Assembly (NCBI RefSeq): GCF_004364335.1
Contig: NZ_SOCR01000001.1
Span: forward strand, 186,001 to 250,000
Direction of reading: 5' to 3'
Source of the DNA: Pseudomonas graminis
GTDB lineage: Bacteria > Pseudomonadota > Gammaproteobacteria > Pseudomonadales > Pseudomonadaceae
DNA: 64,000 nucleotides
How positions within the stretch are numbered: position 1 is the first letter of the stretch; each line of letters starts with the position of its first letter. Made by a program: the position numbers and the translations under genes. Below the pieces are notes generated by a model. That model saw nothing but the letters and a program-made list of their open reading frames with translations. It was not told the DNA's origin and did not search any database. This document shows, piece after piece, positions 1 to 8,141 of this stretch.

Positions 1-153
1 GACAAAGCCGTCAGCGACCTGCCGATCGAAGAAATCAGCTTCAACTTCGCTCGCATCAAGACCACTTACACCCAGCAGAGCCGTGCCGACGGCCAGGGTG
101 GCGGTAACGTCACCGGCGGTTGGGACCGTACGGCCAACAAGGTTTTCGCTTGA
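1..153 (+). CDS. hcp: Hcp, type VI secretion tube protein (3' end only)
   Basis: The reading frame is open from base 1 and ends at the TGA at 151-153, giving the last 50 residues of an Hcp-family protein. The tail carries IEEISFNFARIKTTYT and a final GGWDRTANKVFA, typical of the last strands of the Hcp1 fold. Hcp hexamers stack into the inner tube of the type VI secretion system and are ejected with the spike. A strong terminator follows, then tssA, so this is the end of a T6SS transcription unit. The start and most of the gene lie outside the window. From one end alone I cannot say which T6SS cluster it belongs to. Confidence 0.88.
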   Translation, partial: DKAVSDLPIEEISFNFARIKTTYTQQSRADGQGGGNVTGGWDRTANKVFA

Positions 154-199
154 TCGAGTAGTCACAGCGGTCCGTTGCCTGGCGCAGCGGGCCGTATTC

Positions 200-237
200 A
201 ACACCGCGCCGGCTGGATGGGCGCGGTGTTCTTTTTT
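200..237 (+). terminator. Rho-independent terminator after hcp
   Basis: An 11-bp perfect inverted repeat (AACACCGCGCC at 200-210 and GGCGCGGTGTT at 220-230) is followed by CTTTTTT. It ends the hcp transcript; tssA starts 18 bases after it, so tssA must use read-through or its own promoter. Confidence 0.9.
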
Positions 238-254
238 CTCATCCCGAGTTGACC

Positions 255-1355
255 ATGTCTGAATTTCTCAACGACCTTTCACTGACCGAACTGACAGCGC
301 CGATCGATGGAGGAAGCGGCGAAGACCTGAGCTTTTCCACGCTGTTCGACAACGTCAAGGAAGCTCGTCGAGCGGACCCTGATTACCTGACCCAGGGTGA
401 CTGGCAGACCGACCTGAAATCTTCGGATTGGGACCTGACGATCACCCTGGCGGCACAAGGCCTTGCACAGCAGAGCAAGGATTTGATGCTCGTGGCCTGG
501 CTCAGCGAAGCCCTGGCGCACAAATACCACTTTCTCGGCATCACCTTCGGCCTGACCCTGGCCGAGCGGATTCTTGAGCGTTTCTGGGATGACCTGTACC
601 CGGCGCTGGACGAAGGCCTGGAAGAGCGCGCGGCGCGCCTGGCCTGGCTGAAGACCACCCTGGCCGATGTGGTGGGCGGGCTGCCGATCACCCAGGGCGA
701 TCAGTTCGGTCTGCTGCGCTACGACGAGTCCCGGCACATCGAGAACTTGGCGCTGCAGAACCCGCAGGCCATGCGCATCGCCCTGGACGAAGGCAAGATC
801 AACGCGGAAATCTTCCAGCGTTCGGTGGTGCTGACCGACACCGATCACTTCCTGCGCAAGGCCTCGGAAATCACCGACAGCCTGCAGGCGTGCCGGCAGT
901 TGCAAGCCACGGCTGATCGCCTGTTCGGCAACGAAGCACCGAGCTTTGCCGGCCTGAGCGAGATCCTTTCCCGCGCCGCGCAACTGGCTGAAAAACTGCT
1001 CAAGGACCGCGGCGTGGAAATCAATCCCGCGCCTGCCCAGCCGACTGAAGAGCCTGTCGCCGAAACAGCCGATCAACCCGCTGCGGGGCCTGCCATGACC
1101 ATCACCCTGAAAGACACCGCGTCGGCGCCACTGCGCACCACCCCGCTGACCCGCGACGAAGCCTTCACCATGCTCGCCGGCGTCGCCCAGTTCTTCAAAC
1201 AGACCGAGCCACAAAGCCCGGTGCCGTACCTGATCGAACGCGCGATCAAATGGGGCAACATGCCCCTGGAAGGCTGGCTCAGCGACGTCATCAAGGACAA
1301 CAACGTGGTGGACAGCATTCGCGACGTGCTGGGGACGAAAGAGCCGAAGGGCTGA
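255..1355 (+). CDS. tssA: TssA, type VI secretion baseplate/sheath assembly protein
   Basis: A 366-residue ImpA/TssA-family protein. The N-terminal ImpA_N domain (about residues 1-120) contains the APIDGG..GEDLSF..LFDNVKEARRADP block typical of the family. A Pro/Ala/Glu linker near residues 255-280 separates it from a C-terminal domain ending GNMPLEGWLSDVI. TssA proteins act in the cytoplasm to position the baseplate and polymerise the tube and sheath. Length fits the short TssA1 class. An in-frame TTG at 249 exists, but ATG 255 is the natural start. Position right after hcp supports the call. The REP array begins just downstream, so this looks like the border of the T6SS locus. Confidence 0.85.
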   Translation: MSEFLNDLSLTELTAPIDGGSGEDLSFSTLFDNVKEARRADPDYLTQGDWQTDLKSSDWDLTITLAAQGLAQQSKDLMLVAWLSEALAHKYHFLGITFGLTLAERILERFWDDLYPALDEGLEERAARLAWLKTTLADVVGGLPITQGDQFGLLRYDESRHIENLALQNPQAMRIALDEGKINAEIFQRSVVLTDTDHFLRKASEITDSLQACRQLQATADRLFGNEAPSFAGLSEILSRAAQLAEKLLKDRGVEINPAPAQPTEEPVAETADQPAAGPAMTITLKDTASAPLRTTPLTRDEAFTMLAGVAQFFKQTEPQSPVPYLIERAIKWGNMPLEGWLSDVIKDNNVVDSIRDVLGTKEPKG

Positions 1356-1360
1356 TATCA

Positions 1361-2792
1361 CGCAGGAGCACGCTTGCCCGCGATGGCGTTCATGCAGCCG
1401 CTGATGGATGCGCTGACCCACCGCGTTCGCGGGCAAGCGCGCTCCTACACATTCGGCGTCAACCTTCCGTTTCGGTAAAGGCGAACATTTCCGTAGGAGC
1501 CGGCGTCAACCTTCCGTTTAGGTACAGGTGAACATCTTCGTAGGAGCCGGCTTGCTGGCGAATACAGGGTGTCAGCCTCCCTTTTCATCACTGACCCGCC
1601 GCGTTCGCCAGCAAGCCGGCTCCTACAAATCCGGCGTCAAACTTGAGGGTGGTTGACGCACGACGTGTAGGCGCGCTTGCCCGCGATGGCGTTCACCCGG
1701 GCGCTGATGCAGGTAATGACCCACCGCATTCGCGGGCAAGCGCGCTCCTACAGATTTTGCGTCCGCCGCTGATTTCGCGCACTGCCGAGATCTACTGTGG
1801 GAGCCGGCTTGCTGGCGAATACAGGGTGTCAGCCGCCCTTTTCATCACTGACCCACCGCATTCGCCAGCAAGCCGGCTCCTACAGATTCGGCGTCAAACT
1901 TGAGGGTGGCTGACGCACGACCTGTCGGAGCGCGCTTGCCCGCGATGGCGTTCATGCAGCCGCTGATGCAGGCAATGACCCACCGCATTCGCGGGCAAGC
2001 GCGTTCCTACAGACTTTGCGTCCGCCGCTGATTTCGCGCACAGCCTATATCTACTGTGGGAGCCGGCTTGCTGGCGAATGCAGGGTGTCAGCCGCCCTTT
2101 TCATCACTGACCCACCGCATTCGCCAGCAAGCCGGCTCCTACAAATCCGGCGTCAAACTTGAGGGTGGCTGACGCACGACGTGTAGGAGCGCGCTTGCCC
2201 GCGATGGCGTTCATGCAGCCGCTGATGCAGGCAATGACCCACCGCATTCGCGGGCAAGCGCGCTCCTACAGATTTTGCGTCCGCCGCTGATTTCGCGCAC
2301 TGCCGAGATCTACTGTAGGAGCCGGCTTGCTGGCGAATACAGGGTGTCAGCCGCCCTTTTCATCACTGACCCGACGCGTTCGCCAGCAAGCCGGCTCCTA
2401 CAAATCCGGCGTCAAACTTGATGGTGGCTCACGGACGACGTGTAGGCGCGCGCCTGCCCGCGATGGCGTTCATGCAGCCGCTGATGCAGGCAATGACCCA
2501 CCGCATTCGCGGGCAAGCGCGCTCCTACAGATTTTGCGTCCGCCGCTGATTTCGCGCACTGCCGAGATCTACTGTGGGAGCCGGCTTGCTGGCGAATGCA
2601 GGGTGTCAGCCGCCCTTTTCATCACTGACCCACCGCGTTCGCCAGCAAGCCGGCTCCTACACATTCGGCGTCAACCTTCCGTTTCGGTAAAGGCGCAAAT
2701 CTCCGTAGGAGCCGGCTTGCTGGCGAATGCAGGGTGTCAGCCGCCCTTTTCGTCACTGACCCGACGCGTTCGCCAACAAGCCCGTTCATACA
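1361..2792. repeat. Tandem array of eleven REPIN hairpins (two alternating types)
   Basis: Eleven ~88-bp palindromic elements lie at about 1361-1449, 1540-1627, 1666-1752, 1797-1883, 1924-2011, 2056-2142, 2183-2270, 2316-2402, 2442-2529, 2574-2661 and 2705-2792. One type has arms GAGCGCGCTTGCCCGCGA, the other GAGCCGGCTTGCTGGCGAA, each with its reverse complement on the far side of a ~45-bp loop. From 1666 to 2661 they strictly alternate, and even the spacers repeat, so the real unit is a ~259-bp double hairpin present four times (starts 1666, 1924, 2183, 2442). The last element is degenerate. No gene is present; open frames here are translations of the repeat. Confidence 0.93.
1458..1550. repeat. 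Short tandem duplication with a truncated REP end
   Basis: A ~46-bp unit, GTCAACCTTCCGTTT plus an A/G-rich stretch ending in GTAGGAGCCGGC, occurs twice in a row (about 1458-1504 and 1505-1550). The first copy stops at GTAGGAGCCGGC (1493-1504) without the rest of the hairpin. A third copy of the same lead-in precedes the hairpin at 2705. It looks like a slippage or recombination product inside the array. Confidence 0.7.
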
Positions 2793-2828
2793 AAGTCAAC
2801 GTCGACCTGGAGTAGGGTTCCGTCGCCG

Positions 2829-3209
2829 TTAACGGGTCAGCTCGGAAATCTCAATCAGGTTCAGATCGGGATCACGCACGTAAACCGACCGAATCGGCCC
2901 TGTGGCACCGGTGCGCAGGACCGGCCCTTCCATGATCGGCCAGGCCTCGGCCTGTAGGTGGGCGATCACCGCGTCGAGACCCTCGCTCGCGATAAAGCAC
3001 AGGTCCAGCGCGCCGGGCACTGGCAGGTGAGCCTTGGGTTCGAACTCGTGACCGCGCTCGTGAACGTTGATCTTCTGGTTGCCAAATCTAAAAGCCAGCC
3101 GCCCGCTGCCGAAGGTTTCCAGGCGCATGCCCATCACGCGCACGTAGAAATCCGTGCAGGCCTCCACGTCCACGGTGGTCAGGACCAGATGGTCGAGGTG
3201 ATCAATCAT
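2829..3209 (-). CDS. VOC (glyoxalase/dioxygenase superfamily) protein
   Basis: A 126-residue single VOC-domain protein made of two babbabb modules. It opens MIDHLDHLVLTTVDVEACTDFY and closes with RDPDLNLIEISEL. The likely metal ligands are an early His (about residue 7) and Glu near residue 120. It resembles the glyoxalase-domain-containing protein 5 type. Metal-dependent isomerase, lyase or ring-cleavage chemistry is known for the superfamily; the substrate cannot be read from the sequence. It is the last gene of a minus-strand run, 57 bases after the MFS carrier, so it may belong to that unit. Confidence 0.8.
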   Translation of the reverse strand: MIDHLDHLVLTTVDVEACTDFYVRVMGMRLETFGSGRLAFRFGNQKINVHERGHEFEPKAHLPVPGALDLCFIASEGLDAVIAHLQAEAWPIMEGPVLRTGATGPIRSVYVRDPDLNLIEISELTR

Positions 3210-3266
3210 TGCGTGCGCTCCGTGGGCTAAATGGGTCGACCGTGAGGCAGCCCTGCGGCACGGACC

Positions 3267-4604
3267 TCAGTGTTCGTTCTTGTCCAGCGTTCTCAGCTTC
3301 TGCGGCAATGCCCACATTAACAGGCCAGCCGCGACCAGACTGCTGACGCCGATGACGTAAAGCGCAGGCGTGGTGGTGCCGGTGAGGTCCTTGATCCCGC
3401 CGACCATCACCGGGCTGACGATGCCGCCGAACTGCCCCAGGGTGTTGATCAGCGCGATACCGCCCGCCGCGCCGGCACCTGCGCCCGCCAATAGCTTGGG
3501 CGGCAGGGTCCAGAATGCCGGAATGGCGGCGACAACCCCGCCACCGAGCATGGCCAGGGAGACGATCAACAGGCTGGTGTGCTGGGCAAAAAATCCGGCA
3601 CTGAAGAAGCCGATGGCCCCAAGCACCATCAGCCCGCAGACGAATTTGCGGCGTTCGCCGCTGGCGTCCGAGAGGCGTCCGACAACGATCATGCTGATGG
3701 CGCCGAAGATGTACGGGATGGCCGTGAGCAGCCCGATGATCGCCGGGCTTTCGACGCCCGCGCTGCGAATCAGCTGCGGCGCCCAGAAGTTAAGGCCGTA
3801 GGACGCCACCTGGATCAGGAAATAAATCAGCCCGAGCATCAGGAAGCCCGGCATTTTCAGCGCGGTCAGCAGCGAGCCGCCATGCTTGTTCGGCTCATGC
3901 CGGGCGATGCGGCTCGACAGATACGTCTTCTCGGCATCGGTCAGCCAGTGCGCGTCCGCGACACGGTCTTTGAGCAGCTTCAGCACCGCAAAACCCAGGG
4001 CGATGCACGGCAGCCCACCGAGGAGGAACAGCCAGTGCCAGCCACGCAGCTGCATCACGCCGTCCATATGACCGAGCACCAGCCCCGAGACCGGTGCACC
4101 GAGCAGCCCGGCGAAGGCCGACGCGAGGAACAGAATCGAGGTGATGCGACCCCGGTAGGTCTGCGGGAACCAGAGCGTCAGGTAAAACAGCACGCCCGGG
4201 GCGAAACCCGCTTCCATGGCGCCGATGATGAAACGCAGCACATAGAACTGCCATTCGGCGGTGACAAAGACCATCAGCGCCGTGGCAACGCCCCACGACA
4301 TCATGATGCGGGCAATCCAGCGCCGCGCGCCCACCTTGTACAGCATGATGTTGCTCGGCACTTCGAACAGCACGTAGCCGATGACGAACAGGCTCGCACC
4401 CAGCCCGTAGGCGGTGTCGCTTAGGCTCAGATCGGTTTGCAGCTGGAACTTGGCAAAGCTGATGTTGATGCGGTCAAAAAATGCGAACAGGTAGCAGACC
4501 ATGATCAACGGCATCAAGCGCCACGCGACCTTGCGGATCAGTGCCTTTTCGGCGCTCACAACCTCGGCGAGGCTGCTGTTCGGGGTCAGAACAGAGACGG
4601 TCAT
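3267..4604 (-). CDS. MFS transporter, anion:cation symporter (ACS) family
   Basis: A 445-residue 12-helix major facilitator. The N-terminal half has AFFDRINISFAKFQL after helix 1 and later APGVLFYLTLWFPQTYRGR, both standard for the ACS (phthalate/glucarate/tartrate permease-like) subfamily, which imports organic anions with protons or cations. A long cytoplasmic loop lies near residues 210-235. It is 108 bases downstream of the lyase gene and in the same orientation, so it probably imports the acid that the CoA-transferase and lyase process. The substrate is inferred from context only. Confidence 0.87.
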   Translation of the reverse strand: MTVSVLTPNSSLAEVVSAEKALIRKVAWRLMPLIMVCYLFAFFDRINISFAKFQLQTDLSLSDTAYGLGASLFVIGYVLFEVPSNIMLYKVGARRWIARIMMSWGVATALMVFVTAEWQFYVLRFIIGAMEAGFAPGVLFYLTLWFPQTYRGRITSILFLASAFAGLLGAPVSGLVLGHMDGVMQLRGWHWLFLLGGLPCIALGFAVLKLLKDRVADAHWLTDAEKTYLSSRIARHEPNKHGGSLLTALKMPGFLMLGLIYFLIQVASYGLNFWAPQLIRSAGVESPAIIGLLTAIPYIFGAISMIVVGRLSDASGERRKFVCGLMVLGAIGFFSAGFFAQHTSLLIVSLAMLGGGVVAAIPAFWTLPPKLLAGAGAGAAGGIALINTLGQFGGIVSPVMVGGIKDLTGTTTPALYVIGVSSLVAAGLLMWALPQKLRTLDKNEH

Positions 4605-4712
4605 TGCGATACTCCAGATGGACTCCCTGAGAGAGCCCTATTGTTTTTGTTGTCTGGACGCGCACGCAGCGGAGTGCGCGCGTTTGTGGGGAAAAACGGG
4701 ACGGCCGGCGGG

Positions 4713-5651
4713 TCAGCCGGGCAGATTTGCGGGCGCCGGGTGCAGATCGCCGTTGCGTCCCGCCTTGGCCACCTGTCCCGGCATTTCATGGCCCAGGAGC
4801 GCCGGTAAACCGCGCGACAGGACGAGCAGATGCGCCAGGTCAACGCCCGTCTCGATGCCCATTTCATCGCACATATTCACCAGATCCTCGGTGCAGATAT
4901 TGCCCGAGGCGCCTGGCGCAAACGGGCAGCCACCGAGCCCGCCCAGCGACGCATCAAAGCGCCGCGCCCCCGCTTCGTAAGCAGCGAGCACATTGCTCAG
5001 CCCCAAGCCGCGGGTGTTGTGAAAATGCAGCGTCAGCGCCGATGCCGGAACGCGCGCAAGCACGCGCTGGACCAGCGCAAACACCTGACGGGGGTTCGCC
5101 ATGCCGGTGGTGTCGGCCAGGGAAATGCCGTGCATGCCCAACGCCAGATAGTCATCGACGATCCGCAGCACACGGTCTTCATCAATGCAGCCCTCGAACG
5201 GGCAACCGAACGTGGTGGCAATGGAGCCGTTCAGGCTAAGCCCGGTGCCCGAGGCCAGCGAAACCACATCGGCGAAGGCCGCCAGGGACTGCTCGCAGCG
5301 CATGCGCATGTTCGCCAGGTTGTGGGTCTGGCTGGCGGACATCACCAGATTCAGCTCATCGGCGCCCGCCTCGATGGCCCGCTGGGCACCGCGCAGGTTG
5401 GGAATCAGGGCGACGTAGGTCACACCGGGCTGGCGCCGGATGCCGCGGAACACCTCATCCCCGTCACGCAAGGCCGGAATGGCTTTGGGGGAAACAAAAG
5501 AACCGGCTTCGATACGGCTGAAACCGGCGAGAGAAAGTTGGTCGATCAAGGCGATCTTGTCAGCGGTGTCCACCCAGGTCGGCTCGATCTGCAAACCGTC
5601 GCGCGGCGACACTTCCTGCACGATCAGGCGCTGGGAGAAGTCGGTGATCAT
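4713..5651 (-). CDS. Hydroxymethylglutaryl-CoA lyase family protein
   Basis: A 312-residue DRE-TIM metallolyase barrel. The active-site set of HMG-CoA lyase is visible: SPRDGLQ near residue 15, the metal-binding HFHNTRG, and the signature GGLGGCPFAPGASGN with the catalytic Cys loop. The family cleaves 3-hydroxy-3-methylglutaryl-CoA or similar tertiary 3-hydroxyacyl-CoA to acetyl-CoA plus a ketoacid. Its ATG overlaps the TGA of the CoA-transferase (ATGA at 5648-5651), so the two are translationally coupled. Leucine-pathway genes (liu) are absent, which makes a free dicarboxylic acid activated by the neighbouring transferase the more likely substrate. Confidence 0.88.
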   Translation of the reverse strand: MITDFSQRLIVQEVSPRDGLQIEPTWVDTADKIALIDQLSLAGFSRIEAGSFVSPKAIPALRDGDEVFRGIRRQPGVTYVALIPNLRGAQRAIEAGADELNLVMSASQTHNLANMRMRCEQSLAAFADVVSLASGTGLSLNGSIATTFGCPFEGCIDEDRVLRIVDDYLALGMHGISLADTTGMANPRQVFALVQRVLARVPASALTLHFHNTRGLGLSNVLAAYEAGARRFDASLGGLGGCPFAPGASGNICTEDLVNMCDEMGIETGVDLAHLLVLSRGLPALLGHEMPGQVAKAGRNGDLHPAPANLPG

Positions 5652-6841
5652 TGCACCACCCCACTGTGCTTGAGCTGCGCAATGTCGGCGGCGCTCATGC
5701 CCAGCTCGCCGAGCACGCTGTCGGTGTGCTGCCCCAGCGCAGGACCTTGCCAGTTGACCGAGCCCGGGGTTTCCGAGAGTTTCGGCACGATGCCCGGCAT
5801 CTTCACCGTGGCCCCGCCCGGCAGATCGGCGTCGAGAATCATCCCGCGCGCCTGATAGTGAGGGTCGGCGACGATGTCCGCGACGTTGTAGATCCGTCCC
5901 GCTGGCACCTCGGCCTGCTCCAGCGCCTTGAGCACCGCGTCAATGGGCAAGGCAGACGACCACGCACTGATCGCCCCGTCCAGCAGGTCGCTCTGGGCGG
6001 CGCGGCCATCGTTATGGGCGAACTCGGGGTTCTCGGCCAGGTCAGCGCGGCCAATGGTCTGCATCAGGCGTTTGAAGATCGGGTCGCTATTGCCGGCGAT
6101 GACCACATAGGCACCATCGGCGGTCGGGTAAGTGTTGGACGGCGCAATGCCCGGCAGCGCGCCGCCACTGCGCTCACGGACGTGGCCGAGCATGTCGTAC
6201 TCCGGCACCAGGCTTTCCATGACGTTGAACACACTTTCGGCCAGGGACACATCGACCACCTGACCATCGCCCTGGCCGGTCTTGACCCGCAACAGCGACA
6301 TCAGCGCGCCCATCACCGCGTGCATCGACGCCAGCGAATCCCCCAGGCTGACCCCGACCCGCGCCGGGGGTGAGCCCGGCGTGCCGGTGGTGTAGCGGAT
6401 GCCGCCCATGGCCTCGCCAATGGCGCCGAAACCCGGGCGATCGCGGTACGGGCCGGACTGACCGTAGCCGGAAATGCGCACGAGGGTGAGTTTGGGGTTC
6501 AGCGCGTGGAGCACGTCCCAACCCAGACCGAGTTTTTCCAGTGCGCCGGGCCGCAGGTTTTCGATCAGCACGTCAGCGCTTTCAGCCAGCCGCTTGACGA
6601 TGTCGATGCCTTCGGGGGATTTGAGGTTCAGCGAGAGGGATTTTTTGTTGCGCGACTGCAGGTACCACCACAGCGAGGTGCCTTCGTGCAGCTTTCGCCA
6701 TTTACGAAGCGGATCGCCCTGCCCCATGGATTCGATTTTGATCACCTCGGCACCGAACTCGCCCAGCAGGCGAGCGGCGAAGGGTGCAGCGATCAGCGTG
6801 CCGATTTCGATGACGCGCACGCCTTGAAGGGGGCCTGTCAT
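5648..6841 (-). CDS. CaiB/BaiF family (class III) CoA-transferase
   Basis: A 397-residue class III CoA-transferase. It starts MTGPLQGVRVIEIGTLIAAP, has the conserved NKKSLSLNLKSPEG and LIENLRPGALEKLGLG blocks, and keeps the catalytic Asp in GVSLGDSLA (about residue 168). These enzymes form a dimer of interlocked rings and pass CoA from an acyl-CoA donor to a free carboxylate. It is the first gene of the catabolic run after the LysR regulator (106-bp gap) and overlaps the lyase. The pair would activate and then split a branched 3-hydroxy acid; the exact acid is not known. Confidence 0.88.
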   Translation of the reverse strand: MTGPLQGVRVIEIGTLIAAPFAARLLGEFGAEVIKIESMGQGDPLRKWRKLHEGTSLWWYLQSRNKKSLSLNLKSPEGIDIVKRLAESADVLIENLRPGALEKLGLGWDVLHALNPKLTLVRISGYGQSGPYRDRPGFGAIGEAMGGIRYTTGTPGSPPARVGVSLGDSLASMHAVMGALMSLLRVKTGQGDGQVVDVSLAESVFNVMESLVPEYDMLGHVRERSGGALPGIAPSNTYPTADGAYVVIAGNSDPIFKRLMQTIGRADLAENPEFAHNDGRAAQSDLLDGAISAWSSALPIDAVLKALEQAEVPAGRIYNVADIVADPHYQARGMILDADLPGGATVKMPGIVPKLSETPGSVNWQGPALGQHTDSVLGELGMSAADIAQLKHSGVVQ

Positions 6842-6905
6842 AGCGGTTACCTCGAGTCTTTCTTGGAATTTGTCGCCAAGACTAGAGCAGCGGGGTTCGG
6901 CAAAT

Positions 6906-6920
6906 CCAACCGTCAGTTGG
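6906..6920. promoter_or_regulatory. Candidate LysR operator upstream of the CoA-transferase
   Basis: A perfect 5-bp-arm palindrome, CCAACCGTCAGTTGG, lies 65 bases before the CoA-transferase start. Its size and position suit a LysR-type recognition site. There is no direct proof. Confidence 0.4.
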
Positions 6921-6929
6921 CAACGACCG

Positions 6930-6944
6930 TTCGCGAAACGCGAA
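6930..6944. repeat. Inverted repeat at the end of the LysR gene
   Basis: TTCGCG-AAA-CGCGAA forms a perfect 6-bp palindrome four bases beyond the LysR stop. With no T-run it is not a classic terminator; it may be a second regulator site or an RNA hairpin between the two genes. Confidence 0.4.
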
Positions 6945-6947
6945 GGC

Positions 6948-7859
6948 TCACTCCTCGTGGCTCTGCAGATGCTCGAACAGCAACTGGCTAACCGGGGACA
7001 GCGCCGCGGTGTCGCGCACCACCAGAATCAGCGTGCGCCGGGCCCACCCATCGCTCAAGCCCACGGCCCTGAGGCCCAACGACGGACCGAGCAGATCGAA
7101 CGCCTTGCGCGGCAGCACGCCGATGCCCATGTCGGCCTGGACCATCCGACACATGGCATCGAAACCCGGCACGTGAATACGCACCCGCAGCGGCCTGCCG
7201 TGGGAGCGAGCGGCGTTCTGTGTGCGCATGTGGATGGAGCTGGCGGCGTGCAGGCCGATGTAGTCGCTGCCGAGGGTGTCTTCGAAGGCCACCTGCTGCA
7301 GCCCGGCGAGGGCGTGATCGTCACGCATCACCACGACCAGTTCGTCGCGCCGATACGGTGCGCTGTGAAGCCCCTGAACATCGGTGTCTTCAGAGCAGAT
7401 GCCGATGTCCGCGACACCGTCGACAAGTCCCTGCACGACGCCGTTGCTGGGCCGCTCTTCGAGATCGACCTTGACCAACTCATGACTGGCGACAAAGGCG
7501 TGCAGGTCTTCCGGCAAGAACTGAATGATGGCCGAGAGGTTGGCCAGCATCCGCACATAACCGCGCATGCCCTGCAGGTGCTCGTCGAGTTCAAGGCCCA
7601 TTTTTTCAAGATCGGAGAGCATCCGCCGGGCATGGTGCAGCATCGTCTCGCCTGCTGCGGTCAACAGCATGCCCTTGGCATTGCGCAGGAACAGGCCGAT
7701 GCCGAGCACTTCTTCCAGCTCCATCAGCCGCTTGCTGGCAGCCGACACCGCAATCGCCTCGCGGACCGCCGCCCGGGTCAGGGTGCCTTCTTCGTACACC
7801 GCAACGAAGAGCTTGAGGGTAATCAGGTCGAGTCGGCGGATGAGGTTTTTGTGCAGCAT
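6948..7859 (-). CDS. LysR-family transcriptional regulator
   Basis: A 303-residue LTTR. The winged HTH is at residues 9-67 (LDLITLKLFVAVYEEGTLTR, then AASKRLMELEEVLGIGLF). A linker helix follows, then the two-lobed LysR substrate domain with DIGICSEDTDVQGL and ELVVVMRDDHAL. Such regulators usually control the adjacent gene after binding a pathway intermediate. It is transcribed in the same direction as the CoA-transferase set rather than divergently, so the 6842-6947 gap is the likely control region. Confidence 0.88.
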   Translation of the reverse strand: MLHKNLIRRLDLITLKLFVAVYEEGTLTRAAVREAIAVSAASKRLMELEEVLGIGLFLRNAKGMLLTAAGETMLHHARRMLSDLEKMGLELDEHLQGMRGYVRMLANLSAIIQFLPEDLHAFVASHELVKVDLEERPSNGVVQGLVDGVADIGICSEDTDVQGLHSAPYRRDELVVVMRDDHALAGLQQVAFEDTLGSDYIGLHAASSIHMRTQNAARSHGRPLRVRIHVPGFDAMCRMVQADMGIGVLPRKAFDLLGPSLGLRAVGLSDGWARRTLILVVRDTAALSPVSQLLFEHLQSHEE

Positions 7860-7908
7860 GGGACGTACTCGATCAGGGCGCGGCCGAAAGCATACACGCG
7901 CTGCTGTT

Positions 7909-8115
7909 GTGTGGGACTGGCTTTGGCCGGGAAGTGGCCAGCGTGTGCAATCTCAATTTTGCAGTGTGACGTCCGACGCCTTCCCGGCTAAAGCCAGTCC
8001 TACTGAATGCGCGCTGTGCCTGTAGGACTGGCTTTAGCCGGGAAGTGGCCAGCGTGTGCAACCTCAATTTTGCAGCGTGACGTCCGACGCCTTCCCGGCT
8101 AACGCCAGTCCTGCC
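7909..8115. repeat. Two nearly identical REPINs in tandem
   Basis: Two ~95-bp inverted elements (about 7909-8003 and 8021-8115) each read GGACTGGCTTTRGCCGGGAAG, a ~45-bp loop and the complementary CTTCCCGGCTAA.GCCAGTCCT. The loops differ at only a few bases, suggesting recent duplication. They fill the 7860-8141 gap, where I see no gene. Confidence 0.9.
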
Positions 8116-8141
8116 CGGGATCCGGGCGTGTCAGGGGGGCG

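Noticed and set aside
1361..2792. CRISPR array
   Set aside because: The spacing is regular, but the spacers are themselves repeated, the repeats are long inverted hairpins, and no cas gene is present.
1643..2815. Open frames of 86 and 162 residues inside the REP array
   Set aside because: They are translations of the repeated hairpins, have internal sequence repeats matching the array, and lack ribosome-binding sites.
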